Source: Paenibacillus lutrae (GTDB lineage Bacteria > Bacillota > Bacilli > Paenibacillales > NBRC-103111). From it: 64,000 bases of DNA. Both the position numbers and the translations under genes were made by a program. The stretch is taken from positions 99,608 through 163,607 of the forward strand of contig NZ_RHLK01000001.1 of the NCBI RefSeq assembly GCF_009757775.1, in the 5' to 3' direction. Below, piece by piece: positions 1 through 7,985 of the stretch (the first letter of the stretch is position 1; every line of letters begins with the position of its first letter). The notes under the pieces are model-generated. The model saw only the letters and a list, made by a program, of their open reading frames with translations. It ran no database searches and was not told the DNA's origin.

Positions 1-683
1 TCGGAAAACCGGAAGCCGTGGCGGTCGACGCCGGTTACAAGACGCCGTACATCAGCAAGCTGCTCATGGATGACGGCATTCGCCCGGTTATGCCGTACAC
101 GCGTCCACAAACGAAGGATGGTTTCTTTAAGAAATACGAATATGTGTACGACGAGCACTACGACGCTTACATTTGCCCCAGCAACGAGTTTTTAACGTAC
201 GAATTGACGAACCGGGACGGCTACCAGATGTACCGTTCTAACCCGGAGCGATGCAGGTCTTGTTCTTTCTTGAACCAATGTACGGAAAGCAAGGACTTTA
301 AGAAGCGAGTGAGCCGTCATATCTGGGCGGATTATCTTGAAGAAGCAGAGCATCTGCGCCATACAGAACGGAACAAGCGGATCTATTCCAAGCGCAAAGA
401 AACGATTGAACGCGTATTTGCAGACATGAAAGAAAAGCATGGCATGCGATGGACCACCTTACGAGGACTGCGGAAGGTATCCATGCAGGCGATGCTCGTT
501 TTCGCGTGTATGAACCTCAAAAAACTAGCCACCTGGCTTTGGAGAACCGGTGGCTCAAAACAGAAACTTACTGCATTTTTGAGTTTTTTATTTCTCCAAA
601 CAAGACAAACTCCTGAGTTCCATTCGGAACAAAGGAGTTTGTCTGCAATCTGGGGTACTACAAATCGTAGTACCTTTTTTTGA
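1..683 (+). CDS. IS1182-type transposase, C-terminal part (cut by left edge)
   Basis: The reading frame is open to the window edge, so the start is outside. What remains is the second half of a DDE transposase of the IS1182 type. It has a cysteine cluster CRSCSFLNQC at about residues 76-86 of the visible part, followed by the RKETIERVFADMKEKHGMR block, which holds the catalytic Glu region and a Y(2)R(3)E(6)K-like signature, then a conserved FACMNLKKLA tail. The frame runs through two hairpins before its TGA, so the last 40 or so residues may be poorly conserved. No matching left end is visible, so completeness of the element cannot be judged. The family call rests on remembered family sequences. 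Confidence 0.85.
   Translation, partial: GKPEAVAVDAGYKTPYISKLLMDDGIRPVMPYTRPQTKDGFFKKYEYVYDEHYDAYICPSNEFLTYELTNRDGYQMYRSNPERCRSCSFLNQCTESKDFKKRVSRHIWADYLEEAEHLRHTERNKRIYSKRKETIERVFADMKEKHGMRWTTLRGLRKVSMQAMLVFACMNLKKLATWLWRTGGSKQKLTAFLSFLFLQTRQTPEFHSEQRSLSAIWGTTNRSTFF
604..643. repeat. Inverted repeat near the IS end
   Basis: An 11-bp arm GACAAACTCCT at 604-614 is matched by AGGAGTTTGTC at 633-643, with an inner GTTCC/GGAAC pairing. It sits at the 3' end of the transposase frame, where IS1182 elements often carry hairpins. I infer that it belongs to the element's right end. Confidence 0.6.
654..681 (+). terminator. Intrinsic terminator after the transposase
   Basis: GGTACTAC and GTAGTACC form an 8-bp stem with a 5-nt loop, followed directly by seven T. 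It would end transposase transcription and insulate the genes downstream. Confidence 0.8.
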
Positions 684-758
684 TGCGTTCTATAAAAGTT
701 GGATCTGATGCGGGGAGGGGGTGCCGGTTTACAATGGCAAAGAGAGGAGGGGATAGCG

Positions 759-1241
759 ATGAAGCAATCATCTCTGACGAAACAAATGATAAACCCTGCC
801 CCCATTGTTCTGCTGATTGACGGCCCATGCAATTTATGTCAAGCCATATCACGGTTTGTTATCCGGCGGGATCCGGGTATGCGATTCCGCTTCGCTTCCA
901 TCCAATCCGCAGCCGGGCAAGAGCTTCTGGCCAGATTCGGCTTGTCCCAGAATGATCTGGATACCTTCGTGATGGTGATGGATGGCAGTTTCTATATCAA
1001 ATCCGATGCGGCTCTGCGCGTATTCAAGGAGCTTGGAGGAATGTGGCCTCTGCTATACGGCGGTATTATATTCCCGCTGTTTCTGCGCGACAAAGTCTAT
1101 GATGTGATAGCCAAAGGACGGTACCGCTGGTTCGGGAGAAGTGAGGTCTGTATGCTCTTGACCGCAGAACATAAGCAACGATTTCTGGAAGATGATTCGG
1201 GGGAGGCTACCGGTTATGAAAAGAAGACCGATTTATGTTGA
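759..1241 (+). CDS. DCC family (DUF393) thiol-disulfide oxidoreductase-like protein
   Basis: A 160-residue protein with the family signature DGPCNLCQ near residue 25 (DxxCxxC), followed by RFVIRRDP, a hydrophobic YGGIIFPLFLRDKVYDVIA segment and a final YRWFG motif. This matches the YuxK/DCC family (DUF393). The two cysteines suggest thiol redox chemistry, but no substrate is known for most members. The ATG at 759 is chosen over upstream starts because AGAGGAGGGG lies 7 to 8 bases before it. It is the first gene of a coupled set and overlaps the next gene by 26 bp, which suggests a joint role at the membrane. Confidence 0.85.
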   Translation: MKQSSLTKQMINPAPIVLLIDGPCNLCQAISRFVIRRDPGMRFRFASIQSAAGQELLARFGLSQNDLDTFVMVMDGSFYIKSDAALRVFKELGGMWPLLYGGIIFPLFLRDKVYDVIAKGRYRWFGRSEVCMLLTAEHKQRFLEDDSGEATGYEKKTDLC

Positions 1242-2148
1242 ACTAACAATCGGTACCGATCTGGAAACGATCTGGAAGCATACCCAGACGCCGGAGCTGC
1301 ATCAACAGTGGGATCTCCGATTCTCGGAGATCACTTATCTGCCCAGAAGGAGCGCGGAAGATCCGCAGGAATTCCTGTACCGGACAAGGATCGGATTCGG
1401 GCTCGACATCTCGGGCACAGGAGCCGCAAGGAGCTTGATCCGCCCTGCGTCCAGCGAGCGGATCTCGACCTTGAAATTCGGCTCCGGTCAGCACCTGTCC
1501 CTGATCCGCGAAGGCAGCGGATACTGGAAGTATACGGAGACAGAAGGCGGAGTCATCTTTCTGACGCAGTATGGCTACCAGACGCGCTTCGGGGCCGCAG
1601 GCCGCTGGTTCGATGCGCTGCTCTTCCGTCCGCTGTTCGGGTATGCAACAGCGTGGAGTTTTGACCTGCTGCGTATCTGGCTGGAGCAGCGCATACCGCC
1701 CGCCGTCACGATCCAGCGGGCGGTACTCCACTACTTCAGCGTGCTTATGCTCGCGCTGCTGTGGGGGTGGCAGGGCCTGGTTCCCAAGCTGCTGTATCCG
1801 CAAGGCGGGGAACTTGCCCTGCTGCAGGCGACAGGCTGGCTCGCCGGATTCGAGCGGCCTGCGCTGGCACTGCTCGGCGCAGCGCAGATCGCGGCCGGCG
1901 GGCTGGCGCTCTGGCTGCACCGGCGCAGATGGGCGTACACGGCCCAGATCGCGGCGCTTGTCCTGCTTGCGGCTGCGGCGCTCATTCACAGCCCGGCGCT
2001 GCTGCAAGCTCCCTTCGGACCTGCGGCTCTGAGCGGGTCGATGATTGGCTTCTGTCTGCTGGCCGGCTGGTCCGTACAGGGAATCCCGCAGGCGGGGCGC
2101 TGCAAGCGCAGACCCCATCATTCTGCGAAGGAGTGTGATGAAACGTGA
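1216..2148 (+). CDS. SRPBCC-domain / DoxX-like membrane fusion protein
   Basis: A 310-residue protein. The first 160 residues look like an SRPBCC (polyketide-cyclase/START-like) lipid-binding domain, opening with YVELTIGTDLETIWKHTQTPE. The rest has about four hydrophobic segments in the style of the DoxX-like family, with YPQGGELALLQATG followed by repeated Leu/Ala helices. ATG 1216 has GGGGAGG about 9 bases upstream and lies inside the end of the previous gene. GC content rises sharply at 1700-2100. The stop overlaps the next start (GTGA), so the three genes are translationally coupled. The biochemical role is unknown; lipid or quinone binding at the membrane is only a suggestion. Confidence 0.75.
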   Translation: MKRRPIYVELTIGTDLETIWKHTQTPELHQQWDLRFSEITYLPRRSAEDPQEFLYRTRIGFGLDISGTGAARSLIRPASSERISTLKFGSGQHLSLIREGSGYWKYTETEGGVIFLTQYGYQTRFGAAGRWFDALLFRPLFGYATAWSFDLLRIWLEQRIPPAVTIQRAVLHYFSVLMLALLWGWQGLVPKLLYPQGGELALLQATGWLAGFERPALALLGAAQIAAGGLALWLHRRRWAYTAQIAALVLLAAAALIHSPALLQAPFGPAALSGSMIGFCLLAGWSVQGIPQAGRCKRRPHHSAKECDET

Positions 2149-2822
2149 CGTCCATCTATGAGCTGGCGTTAGGCCCTGCTTTTAAGAGCCTGCATCCGCG
2201 CATTCAGGAGCGCTTCGGGTTCTGCAGCTCCGACCGGACAGCCTCTATCGGTCAAGGAGTCATGGAGCGGATCTGGTTCAGCAAGTGGACCGCTCTCCCG
2301 CTGCTTCTGGGCACAACCCGCCATATCATGTTTCCGCAGGGAGGCACAGGCATTCCTTTTACGATAGAGAATTACGCTTATCAGGACAGCTATGGACGGG
2401 AAACCGTAACCTGGATACGTAAATTTAAATTTCCGGATGCGATCCGGTATTTCGACGCTACCATGATCTACAGTTCGCAGCGGCAGGGGATTGTAGATTA
2501 TCTCGGTAACAAGCAGCATCTGGCGGTCGATTTGGAGATAACTGCAGCTTCTAACAGGGGGATTCGTATCCGCTCCGGCGATCAGCGCTTCTACGAAGGC
2601 TGGCTCGGCTTCAGGTTCCCCCGGATATTAACGGGTACGGCGGATGTATGCGAATGGTATGATGAGGACATAGAGCAATACCGTATTTCGGTAGAGGTCA
2701 CGAACCCGATTCTGGGGACCGTTTTTCAATACGAAGGCAACTTTCAGGCGCATTTTATCGAAACGCAGCCTTCCTTCATTCCACTGGATGTGAAACCGCT
2801 CCGGGAAGAAAAACGGGAATAA
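2145..2822 (+). CDS. DUF4166 domain protein
   Basis: A 225-residue soluble protein beginning SIYELALGPAFKSLHPRIQERFG, with GTRHIMFPQGGTGIPF, a typical DUF4166 opening. The DUF4166 domain covers nearly the whole length. No catalytic residues are known for it. Members occur beside DoxX-like and SRPBCC proteins, which fits this operon. The start is GTG 2145, with GAAGGAG about 10 bases upstream and a 4-bp overlap with the previous stop. An imperfect palindrome (AACGGGAA/TTTCCGTT, 2831-2849) follows the gene and may be a weak terminator. Confidence 0.8.
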   Translation: MTSIYELALGPAFKSLHPRIQERFGFCSSDRTASIGQGVMERIWFSKWTALPLLLGTTRHIMFPQGGTGIPFTIENYAYQDSYGRETVTWIRKFKFPDAIRYFDATMIYSSQRQGIVDYLGNKQHLAVDLEITAASNRGIRIRSGDQRFYEGWLGFRFPRILTGTADVCEWYDEDIEQYRISVEVTNPILGTVFQYEGNFQAHFIETQPSFIPLDVKPLREEKRE

Positions 2823-2880
2823 GTACGTGTAACGGGAACCATTTCCGTTTTGAATGGTCTTATTGGTAGAGGTGATACTT

Positions 2881-3447
2881 TTGGAGCGGCATTACTTGCA
2901 TGATTTAGCCCCTGGTTACGACCGCGATCAGGTTTTGGCTGATCTTATGACCGAATACGGGGAGGACGTCTGGAACTTTGCTTATTTTCTCACGCGCAAA
3001 TCTCATGCCGCAGACGATATTTCCCAGGAAGTCTTTCTGGTCGTTTACAACCGTTTATATACATTCCGGGGCGAATCTACCGTCAAAAGCTGGCTGCTCA
3101 GCATAACAAGGAACAAATCACTGAATTATTTGAAAACCGCCTTCATTCGTAAAGTGATTCTTGTTGATGTTCTGACAAACCGGACGGAATCATCACCCTC
3201 GCCGGAAGCCGTCGTATTCGACCGTATGGCCACGAAGGAACTGTGGGATTGTGTGATGCGGCTACCGCTCAAATTCCGTGAAGTCATTCTGCTTCATTAT
3301 CATTACGGACTGCCGAATAAAGAGATCGTTCTGCTGCTACAGATTTCTGAAGGAACGGTTAAGTCGCGTATGTACCGGGCCAAGAACAAATTGAGTGCCA
3401 TGCTGACCGCGCAGCAGGAGGAGGGGAAGTACCATGAAGGACTCTGA
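2881..3447 (+). CDS. ECF-type RNA polymerase sigma factor
   Basis: A 188-residue sigma-70 family factor of the ECF type. Region 2 lies at about residues 20-90 (DLMTEYGEDVWNFAYFLTRK, then DDISQEVFLVVYNRLYTF and TVKSWLLSITRNKSLNYLK). Region 4 lies at about residues 125-178 (LPLKFREVILLHYHYGLPNKE, then SEGTVKSRMYRAKNKL). TTG 2881 is preferred because AGAGGTG lies 7 bases upstream; ATG 2854 has no ribosome site. It overlaps the next gene by 14 bp, as usual for sigma/anti-sigma pairs. It would direct polymerase to stress promoters when its membrane partner releases it. Confidence 0.9.
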   Translation: MERHYLHDLAPGYDRDQVLADLMTEYGEDVWNFAYFLTRKSHAADDISQEVFLVVYNRLYTFRGESTVKSWLLSITRNKSLNYLKTAFIRKVILVDVLTNRTESSPSPEAVVFDRMATKELWDCVMRLPLKFREVILLHYHYGLPNKEIVLLLQISEGTVKSRMYRAKNKLSAMLTAQQEEGKYHEGL

Positions 3448-4369
3448 ACATCTGAAACTGTCTTGGGAGAACAAGCTGAGAGAGCGGCCTTTCAGGGACT
3501 CTCATTTTACAGAGGCCATCCGAAGCAAGGTGATGCAGCGGACGAAGCTTCGGAAGAACAAGCTGCGCTATGCGGGGGCAGCCGTCACCTTGGCGGGTTG
3601 TCTGCTTGCAGCGGGGCTTTATACCTCTTGGGACTATCTTAACAAGGACTCCTTCGGGATCGGCATAGTGAACCAGGAGGACCTGCGTGTCCGTCATTCG
3701 TATGCCAGGGAAGGAGTGGAGCTGCTTAATGTTTATCCGGACCCTTACTTGGAAGCAGGCCGCAGGATGGGGTACATGTTTAGCTTTACGGAACCATTTA
3801 CGGCCTTTAAAGGGAAGAGCCTTGCGATTACGGCTGTACATCCGATAAGCGGCACCAGGCTGGTGGTGTCTCCTGCGCAGGAAGTCACACATCCGAGCTC
3901 AGGGTATGAAGGCCTGGAGAGATATACAACCTCGTTTGGACTGCCATTTGGGGGGATTTGGCGTTACGAGATTGAACTGGACGGACAAACTTATGCGGAC
4001 GTAGTTCTTTCGGTTAGTGAACCTTCGTGGGAGATAAGTCCTGTGTTTCCTTATGAGATGTATACTTTAAGAGGGAAGAAAGGCGAGCTGGGTTTTATTG
4101 ACGCTCCATTTATTGCAGGCCGGTCACAGAAGTATATGTGGCACTTGTGGAATAAAGGGGAAGCAATCGGGAATTTTCAAGTAAAAGCGGTAAAACAGGG
4201 AGAAACGAAGATCTACGACATTTTTACGACCGATTCTCCAGGAGAAGCTTCAAGTGACAGGGTTCACCGCATACCATCCCTGATGAAGCTTCCCGAGCCG
4301 GGTGTATGGCGCCTGCTTCCTTATGCCGACGGACAAATGGTGGACAGCATTGTGGTCGAGGTGAAATAA
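3434..4369 (+). CDS. Membrane-anchored anti-sigma partner, DUF4871-like
   Basis: A 311-residue protein. The first 45 residues form a charged cytoplasmic region (FTEAIRSKVMQRTKLRKNKLR), then one membrane segment (AGAAVTLAGCLLAAGLY) and a long extracytoplasmic domain. That domain resembles the Bacillales DUF4871 family (ISGTRLVVSPAQEV, FGGIWRYEIELDGQ). Its position directly behind and overlapping an ECF sigma gene makes it the probable anti-sigma or signal sensor; no zinc-type anti-sigma motif is visible. The start ATG 3434 has AGGAGGAGGGG just upstream. The anti-sigma role is inferred from position and topology. Confidence 0.7.
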   Translation: MKDSEHLKLSWENKLRERPFRDSHFTEAIRSKVMQRTKLRKNKLRYAGAAVTLAGCLLAAGLYTSWDYLNKDSFGIGIVNQEDLRVRHSYAREGVELLNVYPDPYLEAGRRMGYMFSFTEPFTAFKGKSLAITAVHPISGTRLVVSPAQEVTHPSSGYEGLERYTTSFGLPFGGIWRYEIELDGQTYADVVLSVSEPSWEISPVFPYEMYTLRGKKGELGFIDAPFIAGRSQKYMWHLWNKGEAIGNFQVKAVKQGETKIYDIFTTDSPGEASSDRVHRIPSLMKLPEPGVWRLLPYADGQMVDSIVVEVK

Positions 4370-4452
4370 AAGAGGAGAAACGGATTGAGAAACGGATTCT
4401 TGAAAAGTGATTAGAAAGAATGATGCTCCTGTGATAAACTATACAGGAATAA

Positions 4453-4524
4453 CCTTATGTAACTGGCGTAACGTGGGGGATACCACGAGGGAGCATAAGG
4501 GGGATAGAGCCGTACGCCTGGGCA
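4453..4524 (+). ncRNA. ZTP (pfl) riboswitch aptamer
   Basis: The outer stem is CCTTATG (4453-4459) with CATAAGG (4494-4500). The internal core holds GGCGTAACGTGGG and ACCACGAGGGAGC, and the 3' part contains CGCCTGGGCA. These are the conserved pieces of the pfl/ZTP motif, which senses ZMP/ZTP, the signal of 10-formyl-THF shortage. It lies directly ahead of folD, a standard target gene. A terminator follows, so ligand binding would be expected to let transcription continue. Confidence 0.93.
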
Positions 4525-4563
4525 AAAGTAGTTAATGGTTCATGCCATTAAGTACTTTTTTTG
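4525..4563 (+). terminator. Expression-platform terminator of the ZTP riboswitch
   Basis: A stem of AAAGTAGTTAATGG (4525-4538) with CCATTAAGTACTTT (4545-4558), one mismatch and a 6-nt loop, runs into a T-rich tract. It directly follows the CGCCTGGGCA element of the aptamer, so the aptamer's 3' pseudoknot can compete with it. Confidence 0.85.
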
Positions 4564-4593
4564 TTTTTTATAAGACAAATGGAGGGATTGGAA

Positions 4594-6072
4594 ATGGGTA
4601 TCGAACTTAAATCCAGGGAACTTGCCAATGGCGTGTCGGCAGCGATTATCGAAGAAGTAAATCAATTGAAAGCACAAGGGATCACCCCGAATATCACGAC
4701 TATTCTGGTCAAAGGAGATCCGGCTTCCGAATACTATGCCAAAGCCAAAGAAAAGCTAGCGCTTAAGCTGGGCGTACACTTTACACTGCTTACGTTTGAT
4801 GAAGAGGTGGCAGAGGAGAAACTGCTTGAAACAATCCGGCAGCTCAACGAAGATCCTGCCGTTCACGGAATCATGCTGGAACTTCCCGTTCCGAAGCACA
4901 TTCGTGTCCAGAAATTGTCGGATGCGATATCTCCTCTCAAAGATGTGGATGGGATTTCCTCGGCTAACAAGCTGGCCTGCATGACAGGAGAGAAAGGATT
5001 ATATCCGGCAACTCCGCAGTCCTGTATCCGGATTCTCAAACATTATGGATACGGGCTTCAGGGCAAGCATGTGGTTCTGGTAGGCCGGGGGGAGACGGTG
5101 GGCCGTCCTCTCATGCAGCTTCTTCTCCGGGAGAATGCAACGGTCACGGTCTGTCATTCGTATACGGACAATTTGAGCGATCACCTGGCTGGGGCGGACA
5201 TTGCGATTACAGCCGCAGGCAGAGCGGGACTCATTGAACCATCTATGGTGCATCCGGGTCTCGTTGTAGTCGATGCGGGTATTAATGAGACAGACACAGG
5301 TATCACAGGAGACGTGAGTCCGGATACGATGGAAGCGGTTCAGGCGATGACACCCGTACCGGGTGGTGTGGGTACGCTAACGACGGTGCTGCTCTTCGAG
5401 AATTTAATTCATGCCATTAAATATCAACAGGAGCAGGATGCCGGGGAAAAAGTGAGCTTTGACCTGCCGATCCGGAGCTTCTTATCCAAATCGGCTTCAG
5501 GATCTCCGACGCCCGGGGGCGGAAGCATTGCGGCGCTCTCGGCGGCCATGGGCGCTTCTATGGGTTCAATGGTTGCTAACCTGACACAAGGTTCCAAGTT
5601 CCAGGACGTAAAGGAGCAGATGGTGCAGCTTGTTGAAAAGATGCAGGCGGGAATCCGTGACTCCGAACAGCTCATGCAGCAGGATATCGGTTCTTTTCAA
5701 TCGTATATGGATGCACTGGGTCTGCCGAAAGGAACCTCCGAAGAGAAGGAGGTTCGTTCCGAAGCGCTTCAGCAGGCTGCTCTTAACAGCGCAGAGGTGC
5801 CTTTCCGGCTGATGCAGCGCTGTGTGGAAATGATGAAGGTTCTGGAGGCTATTACGGACAAAGCGAATCCGAATGTCATCTCCGATCTCGGTATCGCGAT
5901 TCTTTCTCTGGAAGCAGCCGCGCAATCCGCCTGGCTGACCGTGGAAATTAATTTGAGCAGCCTCAAAAATGAGGAGCGGAGAAAAGCCTATCAGCACAGC
6001 GGAGAGCAGCTTATTCAGTCCTCGGAAGCAATCAAAAGCAGAGTGATGCAGCGTGTCCGGGAGTTACTTTAA
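4594..6072 (+). CDS. folD: FolD fused to formiminotetrahydrofolate cyclodeaminase-like domain
   Basis: A 492-residue fusion. Residues 1-285 are FolD (methylene-THF dehydrogenase/methenyl-THF cyclohydrolase). Visible motifs are SEYYAKAKEK with the catalytic Lys, PLKDVDGI, the Rossmann-type VLVGRGETVGRPLMQLL, and TPVPGGVGTLTT. Residues about 300-490 match the FTCD_C/cyclodeaminase family: SFLSKSASGSPTPGGGSIAA, then long helices. FolD alone is about 285 residues, so the second domain is a true addition. It would interconvert one-carbon folates, with the second domain probably acting on methenyl- or formimino-THF. ATG 4594 has GGAGGG 7 bases upstream. The ZTP riboswitch upstream ties expression to 10-formyl-THF status. 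Confidence 0.92.
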   Translation: MGIELKSRELANGVSAAIIEEVNQLKAQGITPNITTILVKGDPASEYYAKAKEKLALKLGVHFTLLTFDEEVAEEKLLETIRQLNEDPAVHGIMLELPVPKHIRVQKLSDAISPLKDVDGISSANKLACMTGEKGLYPATPQSCIRILKHYGYGLQGKHVVLVGRGETVGRPLMQLLLRENATVTVCHSYTDNLSDHLAGADIAITAAGRAGLIEPSMVHPGLVVVDAGINETDTGITGDVSPDTMEAVQAMTPVPGGVGTLTTVLLFENLIHAIKYQQEQDAGEKVSFDLPIRSFLSKSASGSPTPGGGSIAALSAAMGASMGSMVANLTQGSKFQDVKEQMVQLVEKMQAGIRDSEQLMQQDIGSFQSYMDALGLPKGTSEEKEVRSEALQQAALNSAEVPFRLMQRCVEMMKVLEAITDKANPNVISDLGIAILSLEAAAQSAWLTVEINLSSLKNEERRKAYQHSGEQLIQSSEAIKSRVMQRVRELL

Positions 6073-6092
6073 CCGGAGCAGCAGCGGGGGCG

Positions 6093-6141
6093 GGTGCCGG
6101 GTGCCGGGTGCCAGATGCCAGATGCCAGATGCCAGATGCCA
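6093..6141. repeat. Seven-copy 7-bp tandem repeat
   Basis: Seven head-to-tail units follow the folD stop: GGTGCCG twice, GGTGCCA once, GATGCCA four times. The gradient of variants suggests recent slippage expansion from the 3' side. It lies in noncoding DNA between folD and a bidirectional hairpin. Confidence 0.95.
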
Positions 6142-6220
6142 GATTAAGCGAAATGCTCGTTTATATGCCGTATGACTCTGCATTAGGGTTGTCTATCTTG
6201 TACGGCGCCAAAGAATGATG

Positions 6221-6253
6221 AAGGAGCCTGCTCAATGGGTGAGCGGGCTCCTT
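6221..6253. terminator. Terminator between convergent folD and serS
   Basis: AAGGAGCC-GCTC pairs with GAGC-GGCTCCTT around a short loop and is followed by TTGTTTG on the plus strand. The hairpin lies between convergent genes and may serve both directions. Confidence 0.75.
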
Positions 6254-6365
6254 TGTTTGTGATTTTAGCAGCATCGCTTCCGGTAATCTTCCGAATTCAC
6301 CGATGATTCGAATAGCCGGTAATCGGCCGCCTTTTGTGTGAGGTCATTCTTTACAGATCAGCGGG

Positions 6366-7679
6366 TTAATCCCGCGGGTGTGCTGAACCATTAATCAGCT
6401 GAGGCGGAACCAGGAATTCTCTGCCTTCCATATAAGGCTGAAGGGCCTCCGGAATCCGGATCGAGCCATCTTCCTGCTGATGGTTCTCCAGCACCGGGAT
6501 CAGGATCCGGGGCGAAGCGACCGCGGTATTGTTCAAGGTATAACAATACCGCAGCTTGCCGCTCTCATCCCGGTAACGGATATTCGAGCGGCGCGCCTGG
6601 AAATCATGCAGGCTCGACGAGGAATGCGTCTCGCCGTAAGCCTGGCGGCTCGGCATCCATGTCTCGATGTCGAACTGCTTGTAGGTCTTCTGCGACATGT
6701 CGCCGGTGCATACCGCCATGACCTGGTAGGGCAATTCGAGCAGCTGCAGCAGTTCTTCGGCATTGGCCGTTATCTCCTGCAGCAGCTGATCGGAGAGGGC
6801 CGGGTCCGCTTCGCACAGCACAACCTGCTCGACCTTGGCGAACTGATGGACACGGTACAAGCCGTGAACATCTTTGCCGGCCGAGCCTACTTCGCTGCGG
6901 AAGCAGGTCGAAGCGGCCGCAAGCTTCACCGGCTCGCGAAGATCAATGATCTCATTGCTGTAGTACGCAATGAGAGGAACTTCCGACGTACCGGCGAGCC
7001 AATTGTCGGAACCGGCAAGCCGGTACGTCTGATCCTGCCCGAGCGGGAAGTAAGCGGTATGGTACATCGCGTCCGTCCGGACCATCAGCGGAACTTCGAG
7101 CAAGGTGTAGCTTTTGCTCACCAGCAGGTCAAGCGCAAGCTGCTGAACGGCCCGATGCAGGAGGACACCGGCTCCCTTCAGGTAATAATTGCGCGATCCC
7201 GCCGTCTTCACTCCGCGCGGGATATCCATCAGATCATGGAGCTTGCCGAGCTCCACGTGATCTTGCAGCGGGAAATCAGCCTCGCGGGGTTGCCCGATTT
7301 GCCGGAGAAGCACATTGTCCGCGTCCGAGCGGCCATAAGGAGTATCCGGCGATACAGCATTCGGGACGAGCAGCATTAGCTGCTCCAGCTCTTGCTGCGC
7401 CTCAGCGAGCTCACGATCGATTTTGGCCAGCTTCTCATTAATTTCTCTTACATGCCGCTTGATCTGCCGTGCCCCTTCTGAATCACTTTGCGCGACCAGC
7501 TGGCCGATTGCTTTGGACCGGGTGTTGCGCTCCTGTCTTAACTGCTCCGCATCCTGCTGCAGATTCTTCCTGCGGTCATCGACTGCAAGGAGATGATCCA
7601 GGGAAAGGGTAATTCCCTTCCAGTCTGCGATCTTTTGAACCGCATTCTTGTTCTGACGAATCCATTTCATGTCCAGCAT
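6366..7679 (-). CDS. serS: Seryl-tRNA synthetase (divergent form)
   Basis: A 437-residue class II synthetase that charges tRNA-Ser. An N-terminal coiled-coil arm (about residues 25-105) is followed by the catalytic core: AGTSEVPL, motif 2 CFRSEVGSAGKDVHGLYRVH, ETHSSSSLHDFQARRSN, and motif 3 NNTAVASPRILIPVLENHQ. Core residues are kept, but several stretches differ from the usual bacterial form (WLAGTSEVPL in place of the common IPTAEVP; TDAMYHTAYFPLGQDQTYRL). I infer a second, diverged SerRS paralog; a main copy would lie elsewhere. ATG 7679 has AAGGAGT upstream. A T-box leader controls it. Confidence 0.9.
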   Translation of the reverse strand: MLDMKWIRQNKNAVQKIADWKGITLSLDHLLAVDDRRKNLQQDAEQLRQERNTRSKAIGQLVAQSDSEGARQIKRHVREINEKLAKIDRELAEAQQELEQLMLLVPNAVSPDTPYGRSDADNVLLRQIGQPREADFPLQDHVELGKLHDLMDIPRGVKTAGSRNYYLKGAGVLLHRAVQQLALDLLVSKSYTLLEVPLMVRTDAMYHTAYFPLGQDQTYRLAGSDNWLAGTSEVPLIAYYSNEIIDLREPVKLAAASTCFRSEVGSAGKDVHGLYRVHQFAKVEQVVLCEADPALSDQLLQEITANAEELLQLLELPYQVMAVCTGDMSQKTYKQFDIETWMPSRQAYGETHSSSSLHDFQARRSNIRYRDESGKLRYCYTLNNTAVASPRILIPVLENHQQEDGSIRIPEALQPYMEGREFLVPPQLINGSAHPRD

Positions 7680-7708
7680 CCCGCCGCACTCCTTTTCGCA
7701 TAAAATAC

Positions 7709-7745
7709 AAAAAAGCGCCCTCGTCCGTTTGGGACGAGGAGCGCT
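7709..7745 (-). terminator. T-box leader terminator ahead of serS
   Basis: On the minus strand GCGCTCCTCGTCC and GGACGAGGGCGC form a long stem around CAAAC, then run into six T. It is the terminator alternative of the T-box leader, used when tRNA-Ser is charged. Confidence 0.9.
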
Positions 7746-7911
7746 GTGCTCGCGGTGCCACCCAACTTGACCAGCCAGCTGAGCTGACTAATCCTCTTTG
7801 GTTCCGCGGTAACGGGCGGGTCCGGTTAACTTAGGGAAGGGGATCTTCCCTTGGCGAGAACGCCTCCGAGTTGGATTCTCTTCACAGGCATAATGGATAT
7901 CGATTTAATTT
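7709..7911 (-). ncRNA. T-box leader of serS
   Basis: The minus strand carries the T-box sequence GGGTGGCACCGCG at 7763-7751, ahead of the terminator and about 80 bases upstream of the serS start. The antiterminator bulge of this motif pairs with the free CCA end of uncharged tRNA. The upstream part contains stem-I-like sequence (GAAGAGAATCC at about 7882-7872). The specifier should be a serine codon; a TCC lies in that region, but I cannot fix the specifier loop by eye. Confidence 0.92.
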
Positions 7912-7917
7912 GTTAGT

Positions 7918-7947
7918 AGTATAGCTCATCATGAACTTATCTTGCAA
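7918..7947 (-). promoter_or_regulatory. Sigma-A promoter of the serS T-box transcript
   Basis: On the minus strand TTGCAA (7947-7942) is followed after 18 bases by TATACT (7923-7918). Transcription would begin near 7911, just before the T-box leader. Confidence 0.7.
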
Positions 7948-7985
7948 GCCTCGTGATGAAAAAGTTTGACGTAGGGCCGTCCGCT

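Noticed and set aside
1243-2121. A long minus-strand open frame opposite the SRPBCC-DoxX gene
   Set aside because: Rich in Arg/Gln and Pro with no domain; a shadow of the GC-rich sense gene.
6480-7379. A 299-residue open frame opposite serS
   Set aside because: It is entirely antisense to a well-supported synthetase gene; GC-rich codon structure explains the open frame.
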